Positions 1 to 7,048 are shown, counted from the first letter of the stretch. The stretch is 30,153 bases of DNA from an uncultured Peptococcaceae bacterium (GCA_902462325.1 CABQBF010000014.1:1-30153); one strand, 5' to 3'. Notes: a model not told the origin generated them from the letters alone. A program made the numbers and translations.

Positions 1-122
1 GCAGAACACGCACGATTCTGAACGTGCTGCAGGACAAACTTTGTGAAATAGACGGGCTGCAAGTAAGTCTATTGGCTGAACTGGAAGCAACAGAAAATGC
101 CCCAGTAGAGCGGGAACTCTAG
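1..122 (+). CDS. C-terminal end of an unidentified phage protein (partial)
   Basis: An open frame enters from the left edge and stops at TAG 120-122. About 39 residues are visible, starting RTRTILNVLQDKLCEIDGL and ending in ERELstop; they are leucine/glutamate-rich and could be the end of a helical or coiled-coil segment. The true start lies outside the window. The frame is on the same strand as the early gene cluster and is separated from it by about 60 bases containing a perfect AT-rich palindrome. There is too little sequence to assign a family. Confidence 0.5.
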   Translation, partial: RTRTILNVLQDKLCEIDGLQVSLLAELEATENAPVEREL

Positions 123-135
123 CAAGGGGGCAAAG

Positions 136-159
136 TAAAATTTACTCAACTAAATTTTA
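136..159. promoter_or_regulatory. Perfect 9-bp AT-rich inverted repeat between early genes
   Basis: TAAAATTTA, a 6-base spacer (CTCAAC), then TAAATTTTA form an exact inverted repeat in the gap between the partial first gene and the gene at 183. There is no T-run directly behind it on either strand beyond the arm itself, so it does not read as a standard terminator. A dimeric regulator operator or an mRNA hairpin just upstream of the AAAGGAAG ribosome binding site are both possible. Confidence 0.45.
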
Positions 160-182
160 GATTATGAAAGGAAGAATGTCAA

Positions 183-467
183 ATGAAAAATGTAAACAGT
201 ACATTGGTCGGTCAACTGCGAGTAATGGCAGCAACGGCGCCAAATGTGACCATTGAACGATATATCAACCAATCCGCAAATGCTATCCGGCGGGGAGATG
301 TGGCAGAGGGCGAAAGCCAGGAGATTATTGGCGCTCTGGAATTAATCGCTGAAAGCTGCCGGTGCAAAGAGGCAGGTATTTTGCGCAGTGCAGTACTAGA
401 GTTAGAACGAATTGTAGATGAGCAGCGGCAAGAGATTGTCTTTCTTCCGCTAATTCATGTAGGTTGA
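183..467 (+). CDS. Hypothetical phage protein, 94 aa
   Basis: An ATG start follows a GAAAGGAAG ribosome binding site. The 94-aa product has no signal peptide or membrane segment and looks all-helical, with a Glu/Arg-rich C-terminal half (LELERIVDEQRQE). I do not recognise a family. It immediately precedes the YqaJ exonuclease gene; its stop (465-467) lies in the ribosome binding region of that gene, so the two are probably co-translated. Position in front of the recombination pair suggests an early accessory or regulatory protein, but the sequence itself gives no function. Confidence 0.7.
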   Translation: MKNVNSTLVGQLRVMAATAPNVTIERYINQSANAIRRGDVAEGESQEIIGALELIAESCRCKEAGILRSAVLELERIVDEQRQEIVFLPLIHVG

Positions 468-484
468 AAGGAGTATTTGGAGTT

Positions 485-1429
485 ATGAGCAGAGTATTGA
501 CCAAACTGACACCACAGACTAGCCGTTTGGAGTGGTTGCGGCATCGTCAGGCCGGAATTGGCGGCAGTGATGCCGCTGCCGTTCTTGGTCTAAGCCGCTG
601 GAAAAGTCCTCTTGATGTATGGCTGGACAAAACAAAAGAAATCACCGAAAGCGGAGAACAAAGTGAAGCCGCTTATTGGGGCTCTGTGCTGGAAGACATT
701 GTTGCGGCAGAATTCAGCAAGCGGACCGGTTTAGCGGTGCGCCGGCGTAATGCCATACTGATGCATGATGAATATGATTTTGTTTTGGCCAATATTGACC
801 GGGAACTGGTAGGCCAGAAGGTAGGGCTGGAATGTAAGACTGCCGGCGCCTACAAAAAAGAAGAGTGGTCGGAAGAAGAAATTCCAGCAGAGTATATTGT
901 ACAATGTCAGCACTATATGGCTGTGACAGGCTACGAAGCATGGTGGATAGCCTGTTTGATTGGCGGAAACCAGTTTATTTATAAGAAAATCGAACGGGAC
1001 GAAGAATTCATTCAAATGCTGTTGGAGACTGAAAAGAACTTTTGGGAGCAGTATGTTATGACCGGAACCATGCCGCCGGTGGACGGTTCCTTTGCTGCGG
1101 TGGATGCCCTCAACGCAATGTATCCAGAAGCTGAAGCTGGAACAGAGTTGATTCTGAGTGCATCTCAAGAAGAATTATTGGAAGAACGCCAAGAACTATC
1201 TAATCTAGCCGATTCCTGTGACAGCAGAATTCAGGAAATAGATAATCAGTTAAAGGCTGCTATGGGTAGCAAAGAGAGTGCTACAGGTCAAAGATTTTCT
1301 ATCAAATGGGGAAATTTCTCGAGAACAGCAGTAGACGCCAAGAAGTTAAAAGCAGAATTACCGGAGATTTATGCGCAGTATAGCAAAGTGAATAATGGCA
1401 GAACATTTCGTATAAAGGAGATTGGTTAA
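485..1429 (+). CDS. yqaJ: YqaJ-family phage recombination exonuclease (lambda Exo-like)
   Basis: Probable 5'-3' double-strand DNA exonuclease that produces single-stranded tails for the RecT annealase encoded next to it; together they form a Red-like recombination module. The start at 485 (314 aa) is preferred over an upstream TTG at 464 because AAAGGAG lies about 11 bases before the ATG and the family fold begins shortly afterwards. The N-terminal RQAGIGGSDAAAVLG (about 22-35) is the YqaJ signature. The PD-(D/E)XK nuclease residues are visible as D105 (NIDRE) and E116-x-K118 (LECKTA), followed by the conserved QCQHYM helix. The C-terminal 80 residues form a helical, Glu-rich tail. Only one base separates its stop from the recT start, implying coupling. 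The family call is secure from the motifs; the activity is inferred from the family. Confidence 0.93.
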   Translation: MSRVLTKLTPQTSRLEWLRHRQAGIGGSDAAAVLGLSRWKSPLDVWLDKTKEITESGEQSEAAYWGSVLEDIVAAEFSKRTGLAVRRRNAILMHDEYDFVLANIDRELVGQKVGLECKTAGAYKKEEWSEEEIPAEYIVQCQHYMAVTGYEAWWIACLIGGNQFIYKKIERDEEFIQMLLETEKNFWEQYVMTGTMPPVDGSFAAVDALNAMYPEAEAGTELILSASQEELLEERQELSNLADSCDSRIQEIDNQLKAAMGSKESATGQRFSIKWGNFSRTAVDAKKLKAELPEIYAQYSKVNNGRTFRIKEIG

Positions 1430-1430
1430 T

Positions 1431-2228
1431 ATGGCAAGCACAGAAGCATTGAAAGAAACCATGAGAAATAAGGAAGCGGCACCAGCAAAGGCAAGTGATT
1501 TTTCTGTAAAACAGTTGATGAGCCAAAGCCTATTCAAGAAAAAATTTGAGGATGTATTGGGCGCTAGAGCACCGCAGTTTGTAGCCAGTATGATTAATTT
1601 GGTCGGAAATGATAAGAATTTGCAGAATTGCAATCCGATTAGCGTGATTAGTAGCTGTTTGGTAGCTGCTTCGTTAGATTTGCCGATTGATAAGAATTTA
1701 GGCTGTGCTTGGGTTGTTCCGTACAAAGGACAGGCTACTTTCCAGATGGGTTATCGCGGCTATGTGCAGTTGGCGTTGCGCTCCGCTCAATATCGGGCAA
1801 TTAATGTGATTAATGTTCATGAAGGTGAATTGGTGGAATGGAATCCGCTGACAGAGGAATTAAGGATAGATTTTGACCAAAAGGTATCGGATAAGGTCAT
1901 CGGCTATGCAGCATATTTTGAACTGTTGAATGGCTTCAAGAAGGTGGAGTATTGGGATATGCAGCGCATTTTGGACCATAAAAAGAAGTTTTCTAAATCA
2001 GACTTTGGCTGGGGTAAAGATTTTGATGCAATGGCTAGAAAGACTGTGCTTAGAAATATGCTCAATCATTGGGGAGTATTATCTGTTCAGATGCAAACTG
2101 CTATGAGCGCTGATATTGCTGCGACAGAAGAAGATGCAGCAGAAGCGCCGATTTTAGTTACTGATGATGGAGAAATCATCGATTTAGACAACCTCGCTAT
2201 CAGTGAAGAAGCAGAAGCCAATGACTGA
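1431..2228 (+). CDS. recT: RecT-family single-strand annealing protein
   Basis: Single-strand annealing/recombinase protein, the partner of the YqaJ exonuclease immediately upstream. ATG 1431 is chosen because AAAGGAG sits 10 bases before it; an in-frame TTG at 1422 lies too close to that site. The 265-aa product carries the RecT core: CNPISVISSCLVAASLDLPI (about 67-86), then the VPYKG...FQMGYRGYVQLALRSAQY stretch typical of this family. The C-terminus is acidic (EEDAAEAP...EEAEAND), common in RecT and often linked to partner binding. The gene overlaps the following zinc-finger gene by 8 bases. Intact and full length for the family. Confidence 0.94.
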   Translation: MASTEALKETMRNKEAAPAKASDFSVKQLMSQSLFKKKFEDVLGARAPQFVASMINLVGNDKNLQNCNPISVISSCLVAASLDLPIDKNLGCAWVVPYKGQATFQMGYRGYVQLALRSAQYRAINVINVHEGELVEWNPLTEELRIDFDQKVSDKVIGYAAYFELLNGFKKVEYWDMQRILDHKKKFSKSDFGWGKDFDAMARKTVLRNMLNHWGVLSVQMQTAMSADIAATEEDAAEAPILVTDDGEIIDLDNLAISEEAEAND

Positions 2229-2397
2229 GCTTATCTGCCCAATCTGCGGCAAGAATATGCACCACGCACATAGCTGCCCCATGGTGGGCGGCCTGGTGTG
2301 CGAGGAGTGCCACATGAACTGCTGGCTGCTGGATAAAACAATCAGCCTGTATTTTTGCAGATATCATTTAACGATGGGAGATAGAGAGCATGGCTAA
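2221..2397 (+). CDS. Small Cys/His-rich probable zinc-binding protein, 58 aa
   Basis: ATG 2221 overlaps the recT stop; an in-frame GTG at 2203 would give 64 aa but lies further inside recT. The product begins with CPICGK and continues with HH...H...C and CEECHMNC, giving two CxxC-type knuckles and so a likely single structural zinc site. No other domain fits in 58 residues. It lies between recT and the 133-aa hypothetical gene and overlaps both by 8 bases, so it is part of the same translated block. Many phages keep such zinc-ribbon peptides next to recombination genes, but their role is unknown. Confidence 0.75.
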   Translation: MTELICPICGKNMHHAHSCPMVGGLVCEECHMNCWLLDKTISLYFCRYHLTMGDREHG

Positions 2398-2791
2398 AAA
2401 CAGAAAGCCGAAGGGCGGCGGTACAGCCAATAGAAACAAGCAAAAGCTGGCCGACTTGCTCTGGATGAATGACGTGAACAAGCGTATCAAATATGCTGGC
2501 GATGTGTCTTACAGCATGGGATTTGCCCACTGTGCTATCCTCAATCTGTTTGTGCTGCATACAGTAGAGCATTATGGACCAAAACGCTGCCAGAGAATGG
2601 TGAAAGAGTATCAGGAGTATGTACGGGCTCATTATTTGTCGGAACCTGGCGCAGAAGGTGAATATCAGGGCCTGACTATTTATGAGATTGCAGAAATGCT
2701 GAAAGACGAAGTCGGCGTAGATATTAACCCGGATACCGGATTTTTTAAATTAGAGAAGCCGGTGTTTTTAGGAGAGGAAGCGGAAACATGA
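2390..2791 (+). CDS. Conserved hypothetical phage protein, 133 aa
   Basis: The first ATG overlaps the previous gene's stop. The N-terminus is strongly basic (KNRKPKGGG...NRNKQK), suggesting nucleic-acid contact. The middle has a helical stretch around GFAHCAILNLFVLHTVEHYG and the C-terminal third is mixed charge. I do not recognise a named domain. It lies between the recombination pair and ssb, and its TGA overlaps the start of a 28-codon membrane peptide gene (ATGA arrangement). A recombination or replication accessory role is only a guess from position. Confidence 0.75.
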   Translation: MAKNRKPKGGGTANRNKQKLADLLWMNDVNKRIKYAGDVSYSMGFAHCAILNLFVLHTVEHYGPKRCQRMVKEYQEYVRAHYLSEPGAEGEYQGLTIYEIAEMLKDEVGVDINPDTGFFKLEKPVFLGEEAET

Positions 2792-2874
2792 AAAAGCTAA
2801 TCATAGCACTAGCGATACTGTTTGCCCTGTCCTTTGCGGCGGGCTATATGACAATGGAGGTGTTTGGAACATGA
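2788..2874 (+). CDS. 28-aa single-membrane-segment peptide
   Basis: A very short gene linked by ATGA overlaps on both sides: its ATG overlaps the stop of the 133-aa gene and its TGA overlaps the ssb start. The peptide begins MKKLIIALAILFALSFAAGY, a positively charged N-terminus followed by an uninterrupted hydrophobic helix, so it is either a single-pass membrane peptide or a bare signal-like sequence. A GGAGAGGAAG-type ribosome binding site precedes it. The double overlap argues that it is translated, at least to keep ribosomes feeding into ssb. Function unknown. Confidence 0.55.
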   Translation: MKKLIIALAILFALSFAAGYMTMEVFGT

Positions 2875-3311
2875 ACAAAGTAATGCTAATTGGTCGCTTG
2901 ACCAAGGACCCGGACTTGCGCTATACACAGTCTGGCACAGCGGTAGCCAATTTTACGCTGGCGGTCAATCGCCGCTATAATCCAAACGGGGAGCAGGAGG
3001 CCGATTTTATCAACTGTGTAGCCTGGCAGAAGGCAGCTGAATTCGTTGCAGATTACTTCCACAAAGGCAAGCAGATGGCCTTGGAAGGCCGCCTGCAGGT
3101 GCGCAGCTATGATGGAGACGACGGCAAGCGGCGTTGGGTGACAGAAGTAGTCGTAGAACAGATGGAGTTTGTAGGGAGTAAGAATGATAGTAAAGGTAAC
3201 AGTGGAAATGGCAATTCTGGCGGCGGCACTCATAGCGGCAGCAGTAGCAGTTATGAGGGCCTAGGCCTAGGTCAAGAAGTCATGTTCGATGATAATGAAT
3301 TGCCGTTTTAA
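2871..3311 (+). CDS. ssb: Single-stranded DNA-binding protein
   Basis: Binds and protects ssDNA during phage replication and recombination. The 146-aa product has the bacterial/phage SSB OB-fold at residues 1-105, with MNKVMLIGRLTKDPDLRYT at the start, then NFINCVAW-type and GRLQVRSYDG strands. A Gly/Ser/Asn-rich disordered linker follows (about 106-135), then the acidic DDNELPF tip that recruits partner proteins. The start is supported by a GGAGG site and by overlap with the preceding short gene. It follows the YqaJ/RecT pair, a common arrangement in Bacillota phages. Full length and intact. Confidence 0.96.
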   Translation: MNKVMLIGRLTKDPDLRYTQSGTAVANFTLAVNRRYNPNGEQEADFINCVAWQKAAEFVADYFHKGKQMALEGRLQVRSYDGDDGKRRWVTEVVVEQMEFVGSKNDSKGNSGNGNSGGGTHSGSSSSYEGLGLGQEVMFDDNELPF

Positions 3312-3320
3312 GGTGAAAAA

Positions 3321-3773
3321 ATGGAACGTATATTAGATGCTTGCTGCGGTAGCAGGATGTTTTGGTTTGATAAAGATTGCCAAGATACCGTATTCATGGA
3401 CAACAGGCAGTTGGATACGGAACTTTGCGATGGCAGGCGGTTGGTTATAGAGCCAGATGTAGTTGCAGATTTTCGTGCTATTCCGTTCGAAGATGGTAGC
3501 TTTTATCTTGTGGTATTTGACCCGCCACATTTGCTACATGCTGGAAAGAACAGTTGGCTGGCCAAGAAGTATGGTTTGCTTGGGGAAAATTGGCGAGAAG
3601 ACTTAAAGCAGGGATTTTGCGAGTGTATGAGGGTACTGAAACCAAACGGAACATTGATTTTTAAATGGTGCGAAGAACAGGTTACAACGGGCCAGATACT
3701 AAGTTTGATTGATTATAAACCGTTATTTGGACACCGGAGAGGAAAGACAATATTTCTGGTTTTCATGAAATAG
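3321..3773 (+). CDS. Small SAM-dependent methyltransferase-like protein
   Basis: The 150-aa protein has a Rossmann-type methyltransferase layout: an N-terminal glycine motif (DACCGSR, residues 6-12) for S-adenosylmethionine binding, an acidic strand end (VFMDNR), DFRAIPF before the central strand, and FDPPH (D67-P68-P69-H70), resembling the DPPY catalytic motif of N6-adenine/N4-cytosine amino-methylases with His in place of Tyr. RVLKPNGTLIFKWCE is the usual late strand. It is too small to hold a separate target-recognition domain, so it may be a minimal DNA methylase protecting phage DNA, or may act on another substrate. AAGGTG precedes the ATG. It lies between ssb and the replication gene. 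Confidence 0.8.
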   Translation: MERILDACCGSRMFWFDKDCQDTVFMDNRQLDTELCDGRRLVIEPDVVADFRAIPFEDGSFYLVVFDPPHLLHAGKNSWLAKKYGLLGENWREDLKQGFCECMRVLKPNGTLIFKWCEEQVTTGQILSLIDYKPLFGHRRGKTIFLVFMK

Positions 3774-3789
3774 AAGGAGTGTAGTTGAA

Positions 3790-4641
3790 ATGGCTGACAA
3801 AAGCAGCTTTGTGCTATATACCCGATACAGGGAACAAATCAATATGTTGAATAATGAACAGGCCGGGCTGCTGATGAAAGCCATCTTTGACTATCAGGCA
3901 ATGGGCGAAGTAGCGATAGAGGACCCGGTTGTGGCAATGCTATGGTCTGTCATGAAGCAGCAATTGGATGTGGATAATCAAAAGTACCAGGAAACTTGCG
4001 CCAAACGCAAAGAAGCTGGTTCCAAGGGTGGAAAAAGCAAACATAGCAAAAGTGAAAATGAAAAAGCAAAACAAGCAAATGCTATTTTTGCTAAGCAAAC
4101 GAAAGCAAAACAAGCTGATAATGACAATGACATTGAATATGAGAATGAGATTGATAATGAGAATGATATGTCTTCTTCGTCTGACGACTACGAAGACATA
4201 AACAACGACAGCGCGTGCGCGTGTGGTCGTTATCGTGATAGCAGCAGCCAGATTATACCCTTTGGCAAAGACGGCTATCCTACCACGCAGACCGAAATCC
4301 GAAAGGTAGAAGCCTTAGAGGAACACTTATGTACTGAGTACAGGCAAAAACCGCCCAACAAGAACGATGTGCAGAAGGTGTTTGGCTATGTGTATGTCAG
4401 GACGGAGCTGCCAAATGGTGAAGGAATCGCTGCTTTCGACCAGCAGAAGGAGGCTTTGTTAGAGTATGCCTTTGAGCAGGCAGCAGCGGCGGATAAGGTG
4501 AACTGGCGGTATATCGATGGGATATATCGAAACTGGAATCGTGCCGGTATAGACAGCCTGCAGAAGCTGGAAGAACACGAATTTCAGCGACAGCACGGCA
4601 TAAGCCAGGAGGAATTTTTGCAAAAACTTTATGGAGGTTGA
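3790..4641 (+). CDS. DUF6291/DnaD-like phage replication protein
   Basis: Likely replication-initiation protein acting at the phage origin and in helicase loading. The 283-aa product has three parts. Residues 1-70 (SSFVLYTRYREQINMLNNEQ...LLMKAIFDYQ) match the DUF6291-type N-terminal domain of phage replication proteins. Residues about 71-150 form a low-complexity Lys/Asn/Asp/Ser linker. The C-terminal 110 residues resemble the DnaD/DnaB C-terminal helical domain, with the hallmark WRYIDGIYRNWNRAGI around 239-254. An AAGGAG site precedes ATG 3790. No helicase or DnaC-like ATPase gene is seen, so the phage may use the host helicase. The linker DNA contains short direct repeats that could mark an origin. 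Confidence 0.82.
   Translation: MADKSSFVLYTRYREQINMLNNEQAGLLMKAIFDYQAMGEVAIEDPVVAMLWSVMKQQLDVDNQKYQETCAKRKEAGSKGGKSKHSKSENEKAKQANAIFAKQTKAKQADNDNDIEYENEIDNENDMSSSSDDYEDINNDSACACGRYRDSSSQIIPFGKDGYPTTQTEIRKVEALEEHLCTEYRQKPPNKNDVQKVFGYVYVRTELPNGEGIAAFDQQKEALLEYAFEQAAAADKVNWRYIDGIYRNWNRAGIDSLQKLEEHEFQRQHGISQEEFLQKLYGG
4063..4115 (+). repeat. Short direct repeats in the linker of the replication gene
   Basis: AAAGCAAAACAAGC occurs exactly twice, at 4063-4076 and 4102-4115. Between them lies an AGCAAA...TTTGCT inverted arrangement, followed by an AT-rich stretch (4116-4175) of GATAATGA/GAGAATGA-like units. The region encodes the low-complexity linker of the DnaD-like protein, so codon-level repetition of Lys/Gln/Asn is the simplest explanation. 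In lambda-like phages the origin iterons lie in exactly this part of the replication gene, so an origin is a possible alternative. Confidence 0.35.
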
Positions 4642-4645
4642 TTTT

Positions 4646-5014
4646 ATGCGGGATTTAAACAAATTCATGGGCGGAGCCCTGAATGAGAAACTAGAACAAG
4701 CGCTGATGGAAGTGGCTGATAATGTGCTGGACACCAACTATCCGGCCAAGGGCAAGCGCAAAATTGTGGTGACAATTACGGTGGACCCGGACGAACAGCG
4801 GGACATAGCCAAGGCGTCGCTTGATGTAAAGACTACACTGGTGAACAGAAAGCCATTTGAACAGCGGTTGTTGTTCAACCGTGATAACATGGGCCGGGCC
4901 GGTGTAGCGGAGCTGAACAGTGCAGATCCGAACCAACTAGAGATTGGCGTAAATGATGAGGGTACAACTGAGGTTAAATCAAATACCGGTATTGATTTGC
5001 TTCAGCGTGTATAA
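4646..5014 (+). CDS. Conserved phage protein of the so-called replication terminator family
   Basis: ATG 4646 is chosen over an in-frame ATG at 4631 because GGAGG (4633-4637) is 8 bases before it. The 122-aa product has MRDLNKFMGGALNEKLEQAL at the N-terminus, then KGKRKIVVTITVDPDEQRDIAKASLDVKTTL, a pattern I recall from small proteins in Bacillota phages labelled 'replication terminator protein'. That label has no clear experimental basis for this group. It is followed by a 251-aa conserved protein that commonly travels with it. Predicted soluble, with mixed alpha/beta structure; no catalytic motif is apparent. Confidence 0.7.
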   Translation: MRDLNKFMGGALNEKLEQALMEVADNVLDTNYPAKGKRKIVVTITVDPDEQRDIAKASLDVKTTLVNRKPFEQRLLFNRDNMGRAGVAELNSADPNQLEIGVNDEGTTEVKSNTGIDLLQRV

Positions 5015-5041
5015 ATAAAAATCAAAAAGGAGTCATGAATC

Positions 5042-5797
5042 ATGATTAAACAGGCATTAGAGTACATCGTAGGCTTAAAAGGCGGCTATGACATTGTAAC
5101 ACAGAAAAACCGCACCTACTTGGTGGACAAGAATGGCAAAACGCAAGAGGAATTTCTGGAGCGCTATCAGAAATCGCTGGAAACCAGCACATTATCCAGC
5201 ATTATCGACTACTTCCGTGGTGACCCTGACAAGGTACTTGCCGGTGATATGCAGTATATCATCCGTATTGGCGGTATCGGTTGGGTGGACGTTTTTAGTC
5301 AAGTGAGCGGAGAACTGCAGCGGCATAACTTACTGTGCGTGAGAGCCAATTTGCCGGATGAATTTCCCTTTAAGCACTATATGGACTTGGAACAGTTTAA
5401 TATTTTGCTGCAGGCAAGATTTTTGGATACCGAGGACAGAGCCAAGCTGCTGGCTTTGACCGGTAACGTGGTGGATGAAAGTGTCAAGACCTATGGCGAT
5501 GATGGCGTGAGCCAGCAGGCAACAGTCAAAAGCGGCGTGACGTCGGTTGCCAGCGTTAAGGTGCCCAATCCGGTAACGCTGAAACCGTTCCGCACCTTTG
5601 CTGAGGCAGAGCAGCCAGAAAGTAAGTTTGTGTTCCGGATGCGTAAAGACGATGGCGGCGTAAAAGCGGCGCTGATTGAAGCAGACGGAGGTGCGTGGAA
5701 GGTACAGGCTATTCAGAATATTGCAAATTATTTGGATGAACACCTGACCATTGCGCTGGGCGAAAGCTGGCGCGATAGAATTACAATTTTAGCCTAG
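5042..5797 (+). CDS. Conserved phage protein of unknown function, 251 aa
   Basis: The start follows AAAGGAG. The N-terminus MIKQALEYIVGLKGG, a short strand region, then TSTLSSIIDYFRGDPD, and a long middle with LEQFNILLQARFLDTEDRAKLL, GDDGVSQQATVKSGV, VTLKPFRTFAEAEQPESKFVFRMR and LIEADGGAWK form a pattern I recognise from many Bacillota phage replication regions, always without assigned function. A distant relation to the YfdQ/DUF2303 family of enterobacterial prophages is possible but not established here. No membrane segment or catalytic motif stands out. It forms a pair with the upstream 122-aa gene and lies inside the early cluster. Confidence 0.75.
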   Translation: MIKQALEYIVGLKGGYDIVTQKNRTYLVDKNGKTQEEFLERYQKSLETSTLSSIIDYFRGDPDKVLAGDMQYIIRIGGIGWVDVFSQVSGELQRHNLLCVRANLPDEFPFKHYMDLEQFNILLQARFLDTEDRAKLLALTGNVVDESVKTYGDDGVSQQATVKSGVTSVASVKVPNPVTLKPFRTFAEAEQPESKFVFRMRKDDGGVKAALIEADGGAWKVQAIQNIANYLDEHLTIALGESWRDRITILA

Positions 5798-5806
5798 TGG
5801 TCCTTG

Positions 5807-5827
5807 GGGGCGGGGCAACCCCGCTCC
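5807..5827 (+). other. GC-rich hairpin without T-run
   Basis: GGGGCGGGG, a CAA loop and CCCCGCTCC form a 9-bp stem with one G-U pair, 10 bases behind the stop of the 251-aa gene. The following bases are TGTACATAG, not a U-tract, so this is not a canonical terminator. It may be an mRNA 3' stabiliser or processing barrier between two translation units. Confidence 0.5.
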
Positions 5828-5852
5828 TGTACATAGAAGGTGGTGCGTTAGT

Positions 5853-6035
5853 ATGGATTGCTACAAGTGTGAGAATGACGATTGTGCCATGAAAACCGAG
5901 AAATATGCAGGCACACAGCCCTGTTATCATTGCGCAAGGGCCAACGAGGAACGGATTGGCGATGAGTGCTTGATTTGTATTGCTGGCCATGTATGCTGCT
6001 TTGTGGAGGTGGGCGAGGATGTCAAAACCGAGTAA
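5853..6035 (+). CDS. Cys-rich small protein, 60 aa, probable zinc binding
   Basis: ATG 5853 follows GAAGGTGG. The product has cysteines spaced as C..C....C, then CYHC, CLIC and CC, about nine in 60 residues, consistent with one or two zinc knuckles or with a reduced, compact metal-binding protein. No known domain name can be given. It overlaps the next gene by 17 bases in another frame. Its position between replication-type genes and the DUF1064 nuclease is typical of small early-region proteins of unknown role. Confidence 0.65.
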   Translation: MDCYKCENDDCAMKTEKYAGTQPCYHCARANEERIGDECLICIAGHVCCFVEVGEDVKTE

Positions 6036-6264
6036 GGAGCTGGAAGAGTATGCAATGGAGCTGTGTAAAAGGCATGGCAGGAAGTGCATTACACAGAAGT
6101 GCCCGCTGCGGAAGTTTTATTGCTACGATTTTCCGAGCTTCCGGCAAATGTGGATTTATTCGACGACTGCCACCAAGAGGAATGTCAGCAGGTTTATGCA
6201 CCAGTTGATGGAACAGGAGGGATGGACGTATGAACAAGTACCGCAACAGGAAGACGGAGATTGA
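6019..6264 (+). CDS. Hypothetical phage protein, 81 aa
   Basis: ATG 6019 is selected because GGAGG (6005-6009) lies 9 bases upstream; a longer reading from 5980 has no ribosome binding site. The product begins MSKPSKELEEYAMELCKRHG and continues with three further cysteines in CITQKCPLRKFYC, then a basic, aromatic C-terminal half. The Cys pattern suggests a metal site. It overlaps both neighbours. I do not recognise the family. Confidence 0.65.
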   Translation: MSKPSKELEEYAMELCKRHGRKCITQKCPLRKFYCYDFPSFRQMWIYSTTATKRNVSRFMHQLMEQEGWTYEQVPQQEDGD

Positions 6265-6547
6265 CGGTATAGTCTTTGACAGCAAGCGGGAGGCACAAAG
6301 ATATGCAGAACTGCAGTTACTACAGCGAGCGGGCAAAATACGTGACTTGAGCATGCAGGTAGAGTTTGAGCTAATCCCCAAACAGGACGGAGAGAGGGCC
6401 TGCAAGTACAAGGCAGATTTTGTGTATCATGTGGCCGACACCGGCAAAATGGTGGTGGAGGATGTCAAAGGCAAGCGGACACGGGAATACATCATCAAGC
6501 GGAAATTAATGCTATGGCGGCATGGAATTAAGATTGTGGAGGTTTGA
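6230..6547 (+). CDS. DUF1064 family protein, predicted PD-(D/E)XK nuclease
   Basis: The 105-aa protein matches the DUF1064 pattern: NKYRNRKTEIDGIVFDSKREAQRYAEL at the N-terminus, KYKADFVYH in the middle, then VVEDVKGKRTREYIIKRKLM. These carry the expected nuclease residues E21, D63 and D78-x-K80. The family is widespread in Bacillota phages next to late regulators and is thought to be a small structure-specific or Holliday-junction-type nuclease; this is family inference, not shown here. The start overlaps the previous gene by 35 bases but has a GGAGGGATGG site before it. Full length for the family. Confidence 0.88.
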   Translation: MNKYRNRKTEIDGIVFDSKREAQRYAELQLLQRAGKIRDLSMQVEFELIPKQDGERACKYKADFVYHVADTGKMVVEDVKGKRTREYIIKRKLMLWRHGIKIVEV

Positions 6548-6565
6548 CAGCAAGGAGGGATGGTC

Positions 6566-7048
6566 ATGGATATGGAAGCATGCAAGCGGAAAGCCGTTGC
6601 AATGCTGCGAGGATATCGGGGAAATGAGGTTTGTATCCGTATGCTGGAAGCAGATATTAAGGCATTGGAGAGACTGGAGAGTTATAATTGCAATATGGCA
6701 GTATCCTATGACCAGCCCAGCAGTGGAGCGACCAACAAAGTCACATCGCCAGTGGAAACAGAGCTGCTACAGAAGGAACAGCAGCGGGAGAAGCTGCAGG
6801 CAGCACTTATACAGCGGCAAGCTAGAAAGCAGCGGATTGATTTAGCACTGGAGAATATGCCAGCAGAAAAACAGCTTCTACTGCAGTTGCGCTATATAGA
6901 TGGAATGCTCTGGAAACAGGTTTGTCAGCATATGAATTATAGTGAGGAATATATTCGTAAAGAGTTGAATGAGGCGGCAGTGGAAATACTGGCTTGCTAT
7001 TTGTTTCCGGAACTAAGTAAAGTAAACTTATTTGCCGAGAATTTTTGA
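6566..7048 (+). CDS. ArpU/RinA-like late transcription regulator (sigma-70 region 4-like)
   Basis: Likely activator that switches on the packaging and structural genes. ATG 6566 has AAGGAGG 7 bases before it, better than the in-frame ATG at 6560. The 160-aa product has a long helical N-terminal part, a low-complexity middle (QPSSGATNKVTSPVE), a coiled-coil-like Gln/Arg-rich stretch, and a C-terminal helix-turn-helix resembling sigma region 4: LLLQLRYIDGMLWKQVCQHMNYSEEYIRKELNEA. It is the last early gene and lies directly before the non-coding region upstream of terS, the usual place for ArpU/RinA-type regulators in Bacillota phages. Its probable target promoter lies in that region. Confidence 0.75.
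   Translation: MDMEACKRKAVAMLRGYRGNEVCIRMLEADIKALERLESYNCNMAVSYDQPSSGATNKVTSPVETELLQKEQQREKLQAALIQRQARKQRIDLALENMPAEKQLLLQLRYIDGMLWKQVCQHMNYSEEYIRKELNEAAVEILACYLFPELSKVNLFAENF

Noticed and set aside
714..1168. Long minus-strand frames opposite the YqaJ gene, and many others across the window (for example 17769-18287, 24270-24731)
   Set aside because: They lack ribosome binding sites and family patterns and lie fully opposite well-supported genes, so they are shadows of coding sequence.
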